A program made the translations under genes and the position numbers. A stretch of DNA of 64,000 nt from Synechococcus sp. RedBA-s (GTDB lineage Bacteria; Cyanobacteriota; Cyanobacteriia; PCC-6307; Cyanobiaceae), in the NCBI RefSeq assembly GCF_024345495.1, contig NZ_JAGQBF010000010.1, positions 1-64,000 on the forward strand, given 5' to 3'. Below the pieces are notes generated by a model. The model did no database searches. It had not been told where the DNA came from and was given only the letters and a program-made list of their open reading frames with translations. This document shows positions 1 to 7,637 of this stretch, piece after piece (position 1 is the first letter of the stretch; each line of letters starts with the position of its first letter).

Positions 1-10
1 GGCTGGGGCA

Positions 11-2335
11 TCAGGGGTTGGGGAAGTGGGGATAGACATGGCTTCGGAACAGCTGCTCCAGTTTGTGGCGCTGTGCCTCGTCGTCGATCTTCTGGAGTCT
101 GGCTCCGTAGTCGTCCTGAACAGGTACGTTGTAGGTGGATTCGGCGCCCGCTTCCAGGCTGGGGATCCAGGTGGAGTGGATCGTGAGCCCGATGGCGAGC
201 CCGGGGTGGCTCAGCTTGCACAGCGGGCCTGCAGCCAGCCGGGCGGCATCGAACAACCAGAACGCGCTGCGGTTGGGGTCGTCGCTGTCGTTCACGATGC
301 AGATCAGATAGCCGTTGCGCTGATCCCCCTCACCGCCGCGGCGTGGCACGAACTGGGCGGAGGTGCCGAAACAGCCCGGCGGAAAGACGTAGTGATCATC
401 GACGCGCATGCTCTTCGTGTCGAGATGGCAGAGGGTGCATGGCCGGCTTTCGGCGGCGATGCGCTCCACCTCCTGCCGCGGCAGGGTCCGCTTGGTGTAG
501 CGGGGACCTCCGTAGAGCTCTTCCGTGTACTGGGGTAACAGCTCACCGCGGGCCCCCCAGCAGTTCCAGAAGATGGAGCCGAGCCGGGGGATCGGGGTGA
601 CCCCGTCGGGTATTCCGTAGGCGTAGATGGCCACCATCCAGGTGAGATCGATGTGCTCGAACTGCTCGGAGCGCATAATCTTGCCGCTGAGGGAGTCCAC
701 CTCGTAGCGGCCGAACAGGTTGATGTCGCTGCCGCTGGTGGCCATGCCCACGGTGGAGGGCTTGAGGGGACTGTAGGGAAAGTCGTCGTAGCTGCGGGTC
801 CATTCGGCGGGATCCCAGCCTGTGTTGTGACCCATGTGCAGGGTGATACGGCCGTCGTTCTCCTCGTGATCAGCCAGGAAATGTGCGGTGCTGAATGGAA
901 TCACCAGACGGGTGGCCACCACCTGATCCCGCTCCCGCGTCAGCTGGTCGCGGTCGATGAGGTAGATCACGGCCTCATCGGATTGTTTGAAATCCAGCAG
1001 GCGTCGGATCAGGGCATCGAGGCTGGGAAAATCCGGTGTAGGGGCTGTGAGCAGCTGTTCGGCCCCCAGTTTGAACACCGTATCCATCAGGATCAGATGG
1101 TTGGAGGTAATGGCCATCTGGTGCATGCTCTGGAAGATGCGCGGCTTCACCAGCTCTTCACCATCGCGCACCAGCATGTTCCAGCAGTGCAGTTCAGAAG
1201 ACCCATCCCAGGCCAGGATGTGAACGAAGTCCTGCATTTCGCTGGCGCTGTTCAGCAGCATCTCCGCGACCGTCACCAAGCGCTTCCATTCGAGCAGGTG
1301 ATCCTGGGTGGTGCGGGTGCCTTCCGGCAGCTTCTCTTTGGTGAGCTGCAGCAGTTCATCCACCACATCCCGCTGCAGATGGGGGCGTTGCACGCCGCTG
1401 TTGCGCTGCGGCACCAGCCTGTCGATCCGCGGCCAGAACCAGCCCGCCATCGTCATCACCAGCTTGAGCAGCCAGCCCAGCAGCTTCTGAACGATGTCGA
1501 TGTCCACTAGCAGCAGCAGCCCGAGAGGTCCGCTCAACCAGCCGAGCAGTCGCTTCATGGTGGCGATCAGTTCCCTCACCTCCTGCTCCACCTCGGCGTC
1601 GCTCTGGGTGAAGGGTGCCCCCGCATCCCCACTCAGGATCGGATGCATGGCGGTGCCGATCGATTTGCCGTAGTTGAGGGTGTACAGCTGGGCCCGCTGG
1701 CTGACCGGATCGGGGGTGTGATCGAAGACCGGGTGTGCCGTGGTGGTGACGATCGGGAAGGGAAGGGGCAGGGGAATCTGTTCCTGCCATTCGTGGTTGA
1801 AACCGATGGGCGTTTTGATTTCCAGGCTGACTGGATCGATCTCATAGGGCCGACCCGCATCCCAGGTGATCAGCATCCGGATGCCCTCCTCCGGGGTGAA
1901 GCGCACCGGGATCAGGGCGGTGTTGATCTCATTGCGAAATCCCAGCTGGAATGACAGCCGCGCCATGCCGTGGTTGCGGTAGCGCATGTCACCGTAGGCG
2001 GGATCCGTCTCGCAAGCCAGATCGGTGTAATAGCAGGGGGTGTGGGGAATACGGCTGGTGAGCCGCGCCGTTTCCGCGCTGAAATCGATGCGATAGATCA
2101 GGGGATCACCGTTGAACAGCGGGGTGCCGTCCTGGTTGGGCTGGATCAGGTCGGACTCCGGCAGGATGCGGTTGTTGAGGGAACCGCCGGGACCGATGAA
2201 GAAGGCGTGGCCGTGCAGATCAGGGGGCAGATCACCCTCGGTGACGGTCAGGGGCTCGTCCTGGATGGGGGTTCTGCTGAGCAGGGTCACGGAACCCGGG
2301 AAGGCCACCGGCAGCGGCGGACGAACAGGATCCAT
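11..2335 (-). CDS. Carotenoid oxygenase (RPE65/CCD) family protein, long form
   Basis: A 774-aa protein of the carotenoid cleavage oxygenase/RPE65 family, non-haem iron enzymes that split conjugated double bonds of carotenoids or related compounds. The N-terminus has the family's opening pattern (DLPPDLHGHAFFIGPGG, about residues 36-51). Candidate iron-ligand histidines are H201, H372 or H383, H405 (MHQMA) and one near the C-terminus (TIHSTW). At 774 aa it is much longer than the usual 450-550 aa. The excess includes a strongly hydrophobic stretch at about 262-302 that could insert into or lie on a membrane. The substrate cannot be read from sequence. It is a complete gene with its stop at the window edge; the upstream neighbour is an unrelated radical SAM gene on the same strand. 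Confidence 0.85.
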   Translation of the reverse strand: MDPVRPPLPVAFPGSVTLLSRTPIQDEPLTVTEGDLPPDLHGHAFFIGPGGSLNNRILPESDLIQPNQDGTPLFNGDPLIYRIDFSAETARLTSRIPHTPCYYTDLACETDPAYGDMRYRNHGMARLSFQLGFRNEINTALIPVRFTPEEGIRMLITWDAGRPYEIDPVSLEIKTPIGFNHEWQEQIPLPLPFPIVTTTAHPVFDHTPDPVSQRAQLYTLNYGKSIGTAMHPILSGDAGAPFTQSDAEVEQEVRELIATMKRLLGWLSGPLGLLLLVDIDIVQKLLGWLLKLVMTMAGWFWPRIDRLVPQRNSGVQRPHLQRDVVDELLQLTKEKLPEGTRTTQDHLLEWKRLVTVAEMLLNSASEMQDFVHILAWDGSSELHCWNMLVRDGEELVKPRIFQSMHQMAITSNHLILMDTVFKLGAEQLLTAPTPDFPSLDALIRRLLDFKQSDEAVIYLIDRDQLTRERDQVVATRLVIPFSTAHFLADHEENDGRITLHMGHNTGWDPAEWTRSYDDFPYSPLKPSTVGMATSGSDINLFGRYEVDSLSGKIMRSEQFEHIDLTWMVAIYAYGIPDGVTPIPRLGSIFWNCWGARGELLPQYTEELYGGPRYTKRTLPRQEVERIAAESRPCTLCHLDTKSMRVDDHYVFPPGCFGTSAQFVPRRGGEGDQRNGYLICIVNDSDDPNRSAFWLFDAARLAAGPLCKLSHPGLAIGLTIHSTWIPSLEAGAESTYNVPVQDDYGARLQKIDDEAQRHKLEQLFRSHVYPHFPNP

Positions 2336-2564
2336 GCACCATCATCCTGAAAGGCTATCCAGCTGACTCTTCAGCAGGGGAGCGCTGAGCTGGGTTCGCC
2401 ATGAACCTGAAGGCCGATCCTGTTGCCGGACTTATCACCACCTCCCCCAGCCCGCAGGATTGTCAGCACCAGCTCCGGTCCTCCGCATCGTGAGGGATGG
2501 TGGAGTGCCGCTGTTCGCCGAGGCTGAATGGGCCGCCGAGCTCGAGCCCGAGGCCCAAATCGGA

Positions 2565-4181
2565 CTACAGGGCTTCCTGTCGCGCCACTTCGGCGTTCTG
2601 GCTGCCTGAGCTGGCCTGCGCCGCTGGGGCCGCGGCAGGCTGTAGGGCCTGGCTCTGGCGATAGGCGGCCAGTTGATTCTCGATCTGGAGGCGCACAATC
2701 TCCCGGTATTCCATGAAGTGCTCGTTGTGGGCACAGACGGCGAGGTACTGCTCGGTCACCCTGGGGTTGGAGATGAGAATGTCGATCAGGTGATGCCAGA
2801 AGGCCCAACGGGTGGAGCGCTTGATTCCCTGACGCCAGCAGACGATCAACAGTGCCCGGATCACCATTGGATCGGGAAGTTTGAAGGCGCTCTTCACCCT
2901 GGCGGGGCCGAGCTTGAGGAAGTAGCGATGCACGCGGTTGAGGTAGTTGTGCGGTTCGTAGAGCTTGCAAAACGATTCCACATACTCCTGGGCGATGTCT
3001 TCCACTGGCCGGGTGGGCACAAAGTTCATCAGGGTGGTCTGGTTGATGTTTCCCACCTTGTCGATCAGGCGGCCTTCTTTTTCGAGCCTGTGCCAGAGGG
3101 CGGTATGGGGCAGGGCCTGAAGCATGGCGAAGGTGGTGGTGGGAATCCCCGCAGCTTCTGAGAATTCAACGATGCGCTGGCCGGCCCCGATCTTCTCGCC
3201 ATCGAAGCCGATGATGAAGCCGGCGATCACCCTCAGGCCGGAGCGGGTCACCTTGTCGACCGAGTCGAGCAGCGGTGAGCGCATGTTCTGGAACTTCATG
3301 GTGGCCGCCAGGCTGTCGGCATCCGGGGTTTCGATGCCCATGAAGACGGCGGCAAAGTTGCAGGCCAGCATCTGATCGATCAGCTCCTGATCATCAGCGA
3401 GATCGAGCGAGGCCTCGGTATCGAAGCGGAAGGGATAGCCATGCTCCCTCTGCCATTGCTCCAGGGCGGTGAGCATCAACTTGACGTTGCGCTTGTTGCC
3501 GATAAAGTTGTCATCCACCATGAACACGCCGCCGCGCCAGCCGAGCCTGTAGAGGCTGTTGAGCTCGCCCACCAGTTGATCGGGTGTCTTGGTGCGGGGC
3601 TTGCGGCCATAGAGCACGATGATGTCGCAGAATTCGCACTGGAACGGGCAGCCGCGCGAGAACTGCACGCTCATCGAGTCGTAGGCCTTGAGCTCGAGCA
3701 GGTCGTAGCGGGGGATGGGTGTGGAGGTCACATCCGGCTTGACGCCATCGGAGCTGAAGCGTCCTCCCGTCTCGCCCCTCTCCCAGGCCTCCACGAACAT
3801 CGGCAGGGTGATCTCCCCTTCATCGAGGATCAGGTAGTCGGCCCCGGCGGCCACGAGCTCCTCGGGGGTGGAGGAGGGATAGGGACCACCGACGGCCACT
3901 GGCTTGCCGTAATGACGGGCCAGATTGATCTGGCGAATGATGTCGTCTTTCTGAACGATCATCGCTGACATGATCACTAGATCAGCCCACTTCCACTCGT
4001 CTTCGCTGACTGGCCTGATGTTGACATCAGCCAGCTTGAAGGTCCATTCCTGGGGCAGGATGGCGGCCACTGTGATCAGGCCCAGCGGCGGTAGAAGCAC
4101 CTTCCGGCCCACCAGTTCAAGGATCTTTTCGTAGCTCCAGAATGTCTTGGGAAATTCAGGATAAACGAGTAGAATATTCAT
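2565..4181 (-). CDS. B12-binding domain radical SAM protein (DUF4070 type)
   Basis: A 538-aa radical SAM enzyme. Residues 1-170 resemble a cobalamin-binding Rossmann domain (opening MNILLVYPEF; GGPYPSSTPEE near 98). The radical SAM core follows, with the CxxxCxxC cluster motif at C178, C182 and C185 that binds the 4Fe-4S cluster. The C-terminal third (HNYLNRVHRYF region) fits the DUF4070 domain. Members of this class include hopanoid C-2 methylase HpnP and many uncharacterised methylases. Substrate assignment is not possible here because no hopanoid genes lie nearby. The gene stands alone, preceded by about 490 bp without an intact gene. The ATG follows a purine-rich stretch. Confidence 0.85.
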   Translation of the reverse strand: MNILLVYPEFPKTFWSYEKILELVGRKVLLPPLGLITVAAILPQEWTFKLADVNIRPVSEDEWKWADLVIMSAMIVQKDDIIRQINLARHYGKPVAVGGPYPSSTPEELVAAGADYLILDEGEITLPMFVEAWERGETGGRFSSDGVKPDVTSTPIPRYDLLELKAYDSMSVQFSRGCPFQCEFCDIIVLYGRKPRTKTPDQLVGELNSLYRLGWRGGVFMVDDNFIGNKRNVKLMLTALEQWQREHGYPFRFDTEASLDLADDQELIDQMLACNFAAVFMGIETPDADSLAATMKFQNMRSPLLDSVDKVTRSGLRVIAGFIIGFDGEKIGAGQRIVEFSEAAGIPTTTFAMLQALPHTALWHRLEKEGRLIDKVGNINQTTLMNFVPTRPVEDIAQEYVESFCKLYEPHNYLNRVHRYFLKLGPARVKSAFKLPDPMVIRALLIVCWRQGIKRSTRWAFWHHLIDILISNPRVTEQYLAVCAHNEHFMEYREIVRLQIENQLAAYRQSQALQPAAAPAAQASSGSQNAEVARQEAL

Positions 4182-4674
4182 CAGTTCGTACCCTTTTTCA
4201 GTCTTCAGGTGTTGACCGAGGATGGCCCCGTAGGAGGATCATCGCACGGCTGGCCTCATTTCTTGTTTTGCTTCAGCATTGATCACTCCAGCGTGGGCTC
4301 ATTGGGAGCGCTTCGGAAGGAGGAATCCAGCCTCTGAATGAATCGCAAAGCACTCAATTGCACCAGCTTGATGCAACCGAATGTCAGCGCTTTCTGCTCT
4401 GCGGCAAAGGACAGACAGGCCGTTACATCCTTATGGGTGAGCGGGGGGAAGTGCTGCCACAGGCGGCGTGGTGGATGGTGCGCTGGCCGGTGGCGGTGGC
4501 AGCGGTAGCGGGTGGGAGGGTCGATGAGGGCTTCGCTCTTGCGCAGGGTGATGAGCCGCAGGTCGGTGAGGGTGGGCGCCGCGCTCGTCAGGTACGGCGA
4601 AGGCGGCCGGCTCGCCAGGATGATGACCCCAGCGTCAGGGCCATGCCCAGGCAGCTCCAAACCACGAGAGACCA
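4182..4674. other. Intergenic stretch holding a probable DUF3427 fragment
   Basis: About 490 bp without an intact gene. On the minus strand, positions 4503-4568 translate to LITLRKSEALIDPPTRYR. This matches the conserved block ITLKKSERLFSPTTRY in the DUF3427 helicase at 7638-9959 at 11 of 17 aligned positions. It is probably a fossil of a second DUF3427 protein; no start or downstream continuation is convincing. The part near 4300-4400 is AT-richer and shows nothing recognisable. Confidence 0.4.
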
Positions 4675-4722
4675 GTGCCGACAACAGTGACGACACCAGT
4701 GACGACACCAGTGCCGACAACC
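4675..4722 (+). repeat. 12-bp tandem repeat, four units
   Basis: Four imperfect 12-bp units (GTGCCGACAACA, GTGACGACACCA twice, GTGCCGACAACC) lie at the annotated 5' end of selO. Because each is a multiple of three and starts with GTG, slippage would add or remove VTTP-type units and possible start codons without breaking frame. Confidence 0.8.
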
Positions 4723-6384
4723 ACGTTCGCGGAGTTTGCCCAACGGGCCGACTATTCGCTGATGGATTCACTGCATGCGGATCCCCAGGCCACCGGCGAT
4801 GGCCACGATCACCGGCCCCGCCAGGTGTTCTCCGGTCATTACGTGCCGGTGACACCCACAGCGATTCCAGAGCCGGAGGTCGTGGCGCACAGCAGAACCC
4901 TCTTCAATGAGCTGGGCCTGAGCGATGCGCTGGCCCATGACGACCAGTTCCGCCGTCTGTTCTCAGGCGACATCACGGTGGCCCAGGAGCCGATGCGACC
5001 GGTTGGCTGGGCGACCGGTTATGCCCTCTCGATCTACGGCAGCGAATACATCCAGCAGTGCCCGTTCGGCACCGGCAACGGCTACGGCGATGGCCGGGCC
5101 ATTTCCGTGTTCGAAGGCGTCTTCAACGGCAAGCGCTGGGAGATGCAACTCAAAGGCGGCGGCCCGACGCCCTACTGCCGGGGTGCCGATGGACGCGCCG
5201 TGCTGCGCTCCAGCGTGCGCGAGTTTCTGGCGCAGGAGTTCATGCACGCCCTGGGGGTTCCCACCTCACGGTCTTTGACGCTGGTTGTGTCCAGGTCTGA
5301 AACCGTGCGCCGGCCCTGGTACTCCCCGAATTCCAGCTCGTTCGATCCCGACATCCTGGTGGACAACCCTGCGGCAATCACCACACGGGTGGCTCCATCG
5401 TTTCTGCGGGTGGGCCAGCTTGAGCTGTTTGCCCGTCGCGCCCGCAGCGGTGCTCATCCCGATGCGCTGAACGAGCTGCGGATGATCGTGGCGCACCTGA
5501 TCGAGCGGAACTACCGGGAGGAGATTGATCCGGGTCTGGAGTTCAGCGATCAGGTGGTGAAGCTGGCGGGATTGTTTCGCGATCGGCTCACTTCACTGGT
5601 GGCCCACTGGATGCGCGTTGGCTACTGCCAGGGCAATTTCAACAGCGACAACTGCGCGGCCGGTGGCTACACCCTCGACTACGGCCCCTTCGGATTCTGC
5701 GAACTGTTCGATCCCCAGTTTCAGCCCTGGACCGGCGGCGGTGAGCATTTCTCCTTCTTCAACCAACCGGTGGCGGCTGAAGCCAACTACCAGATGTTCT
5801 GGTCCGCCCTGCGGCCGCTGCTCGAGGGAGACACGCAGGCCCTGGCACGACTGGATCAGATCCGCGAGGGCTTCGCAGGCGCGATGCAGCAGGAGATCGA
5901 GGCGATGTGGGCCAGCAAGCTCGGCCTGATCAGCTACGACGCCGCGCTGGTGAACGAGCTACTTGAGCTGATGGTGGCCTCCAAGGTCGACTACACGATC
6001 TTCTTCCGCAGGCTGTCAGCTATCCCTGAGCAACTCTCTGCCCTGAAGGAGAGCTTCTACCTGCCCAGCTCCGAGCAGCTCGATGGGCAATGGACGCAAT
6101 GGCTGCAACGCTGGCGGCATCAGGTGACGATTAGCGGCGACCTGAGCGCGACATCGGCAGCGATGAAGCGCGTGAATCCCGCGGTCACCTGGCGCGAATG
6201 GCTGATCGCCCCGGCTTACGAACAGGCGGCGCAGGGTGACTACAGCCTGGTCAGGGAACTGCAGGAGGTGTTCAGCCACCCCTATGCCGCGCTGCCTGCG
6301 GAGCTGGAGGCAACCTACGACCGTCTGAAGCCCAGGGAGTTTTTCAACGCTGGAGGGGTGTCCCACTACAGCTGTTCGTCCTGA
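4675..6384 (+). CDS. selO: Protein adenylyltransferase SelO (YdiU/UPF0061 family)
   Basis: A 569-aa pseudokinase-fold SelO protein, a family that transfers AMP from ATP to Ser, Thr or Tyr of proteins. Visible motifs are [11 protein letters not shown] (ATP-contacting Lys, about residue 160), GNFNSDN (about 320) and DYGPFGF (about 335), matching the inverted kinase active site. The reading frame opens at a GTG (4675) inside a 12-bp tandem repeat coding for [15 protein letters not shown]. The true start could instead be the ATG of MDSLHADP near 4762. It ends 7 bp before a convergent TA module. The family is linked to redox stress; nothing local supports a specific target. Confidence 0.9.
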   Translation: MPTTVTTPVTTPVPTTTFAEFAQRADYSLMDSLHADPQATGDGHDHRPRQVFSGHYVPVTPTAIPEPEVVAHSRTLFNELGLSDALAHDDQFRRLFSGDITVAQEPMRPVGWATGYALSIYGSEYIQQCPFGTGNGYGDGRAISVFEGVFNGKRWEMQLKGGGPTPYCRGADGRAVLRSSVREFLAQEFMHALGVPTSRSLTLVVSRSETVRRPWYSPNSSSFDPDILVDNPAAITTRVAPSFLRVGQLELFARRARSGAHPDALNELRMIVAHLIERNYREEIDPGLEFSDQVVKLAGLFRDRLTSLVAHWMRVGYCQGNFNSDNCAAGGYTLDYGPFGFCELFDPQFQPWTGGGEHFSFFNQPVAAEANYQMFWSALRPLLEGDTQALARLDQIREGFAGAMQQEIEAMWASKLGLISYDAALVNELLELMVASKVDYTIFFRRLSAIPEQLSALKESFYLPSSEQLDGQWTQWLQRWRHQVTISGDLSATSAAMKRVNPAVTWREWLIAPAYEQAAQGDYSLVRELQEVFSHPYAALPAELEATYDRLKPREFFNAGGVSHYSCSS

Positions 6385-6391
6385 AGGGCGC

Positions 6392-6733
6392 TCAGGGCAG
6401 CACCCGCTCGGCCAGCTGCTGCAAGCGACGATCCATGCTGATCAAGGTGGTGGCTTCCCGCCGGACCAGCGCCTCGGACTGCAGGTGGCGATCGGGTTCT
6501 ACCCGATCCACCAGATCGCGGGCATCGGCCAGCAATTGGTGAGGATTGAGATCAGCCAACTTCCTGGCTCGGTGAAGTTTCCAGAGGGTGTTGGCCACCT
6601 CGCTGAGCATCAGCTCCGGGAGCATCACCAGCGCCGCCTCGCGGATTTGCTCCGTCACGCCAGCAGCGGCGGGATCCCCAAGGATCAGCCGCACGGCCGC
6701 CGAGGCATCGAGCACACAGGCGAGAGCCATCAT
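6392..6733 (-). CDS. VapC-like PIN toxin with internal deletion
   Basis: A 113-aa PIN-domain protein of VapC type. The N-terminal half is intact: VLDASAAVRLILG carries the first catalytic Asp, and LMLSEVANTLWK carries the conserved Glu. After the segment ending in HLQSEAL the sequence jumps straight to REATTLISMDRRL. This omits about 20 residues that normally carry the AYDALYLALA helix and its acidic residue; compare the intact PIN protein at 28419-28802. The toxin is therefore probably inactive. Its start ATG overlaps the stop of the upstream antitoxin remnant (ATGA), the usual vapBC arrangement. Confidence 0.75.
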   Translation of the reverse strand: MMALACVLDASAAVRLILGDPAAAGVTEQIREAALVMLPELMLSEVANTLWKLHRARKLADLNPHQLLADARDLVDRVEPDRHLQSEALVRREATTLISMDRRLQQLAERVLP

Positions 6734-6976
6734 CGCTCGCGGTCGGCGCGGATCAACCCTTCCGGCGTCTGATCCCCGGCCAGGGCAGTGGCCAGGGGCC
6801 CGCGCCGCGCGAGGCGATTGAGCACCAGGCGGCGACGCTCGCGCGCATCATCGCCGGCGATGGCCTCGAGATCCACCAGCTCCTGCTGGCTGATGCTGCC
6901 GCTTGTTCGCCTGGGCGCGGTGCTGCAGCAACCGGTGCAGCGGCTCGGGCAGGTCGCGGATCTGCAGGGATGGCAA
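6730..6976 (-). pseudogene. VapB antitoxin remnant, one-base frameshift
   Basis: Reading leftwards from a TTG at 6976, the first frame gives LPSLQIRDLPEPLHRLLQHR, an Arc/CopG-like N-terminus typical of VapB. After AQANKR the frame must shift by one base near 6900 to continue as SISQQELVDLEAIAGDDA. It then runs to a TGA at 6730-6732 that overlaps the vapC start. The span is 247 nt, not a multiple of three, consistent with a single inserted base. With the deletion in the toxin, both halves of this TA pair look dead. Confidence 0.7.
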
Positions 6977-7183
6977 GGAACAGCTAGGCAGCCACGCGGC
7001 GGGATCTCCCGCTCCAGCCCTCAGCGAATCGCCACTCTGAGACCAATCAGTCGTGTTCCTCTGGCTCTGTCAGTGGAACAGTGAGGGGCCGAGGGCCAAG
7101 CTGCGGGTGATGAACTGAAGGGCGATCACGGTGGGGCTGTATCTGCCATGTACGCGCAGGTTCAGGCTCCGCGATGAAAAGCG

Positions 7184-7428
7184 TCAGAGGACATCGATGA
7201 ACGTTTCCACGTCGATGCCTGCCTGGCGAAGCGCACTCCCAAGGGTTCCCACCACCAGATCCCTCCGATGCAAGGGCACCACACAGGTGACGCTGGTGTC
7301 GCCACCCTCAGAGTTGGCCGACTGTCTTCGCAGCACCACATGGCTGCCTTTCTGGCGCACGATCTCGAAACCGAGCGCTGCAATGCGGCAATGACGGCTG
7401 ATGCCGGCAGCCGAGGCAACTTAGGCAA
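7184..7428 (-). pseudogene. HicA-like toxin remnant, one-base frameshift
   Basis: From a TTG at 7428 the frame reads MPKLPRLPASAVIAALQR, a HicA/YcfA N-terminus. One base is missing near 7371-7380; in the next frame the protein continues LGFEIVRQKGSHVVLRR and later CVVPLHRRDLVVGTLG, ending at a TGA (7184-7186). The restored protein keeps the GSH active-site histidine of HicA mRNA interferases. It overlaps the end of the DUF433 gene upstream, suggesting an original DUF433-HicA operon. The unusual TTG start and the frameshift argue that it is inactive. Confidence 0.7.
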
Positions 7429-7628
7429 CGTTCGCGATCTGCCGCGTAGGCGAGGCAGGCCAGCACGTCGTCGTGGCTGAGCTGCGGGAAGTCTTCCAGC
7501 AATTCCGCTTCACTCATGCCGCTGGCCAGAGAACCGAGCACATCTCCCACGGTGAGGCGAGTGCCACGAACGCACGGCTTGCCGAAGCGGACCGCCGGGT
7601 TGATCGTGATCCTTGCCTGGATGTCCAT
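7308..7628 (-). CDS. DUF433 antitoxin-like protein with out-of-frame tail
   Basis: A 106-aa ORF whose first 66 or so residues are a DUF433 domain (RITINPAVRFGKPCVRGTRLTV, then SEAELLEDFPQLSHDDVLACL), a small winged-helix-type domain used as an antitoxin. DUF433 proteins normally end just after the AYAADRE segment. Here the frame runs on for about 40 residues of nonsense through the decayed hicA before a stop at 7308. DUF433 is usually paired with a DUF5615 PIN-like toxin, as at 23965-24443. Pairing with HicA is less usual. Confidence 0.65.
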   Translation of the reverse strand: MDIQARITINPAVRFGKPCVRGTRLTVGDVLGSLASGMSEAELLEDFPQLSHDDVLACLAYAADRERCLSCLGCRHQPSLPHCSARFRDRAPERQPCGAAKTVGQL

Positions 7629-7637
7629 GGATCAACG

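Noticed and set aside
2430-2610. Plus-strand frame reading IVRDGGVPLFAEAEWAAELE up to a stop
   Set aside because: It has protein-like composition but overlaps the end of the radical SAM gene, has no convincing start, and I recognise no family. Too weak to call a fossil.
2565-4181. Naming the radical SAM protein HpnP (hopanoid methylase)
   Set aside because: Domain order fits, but many paralogs share it and there is no hopanoid gene nearby.
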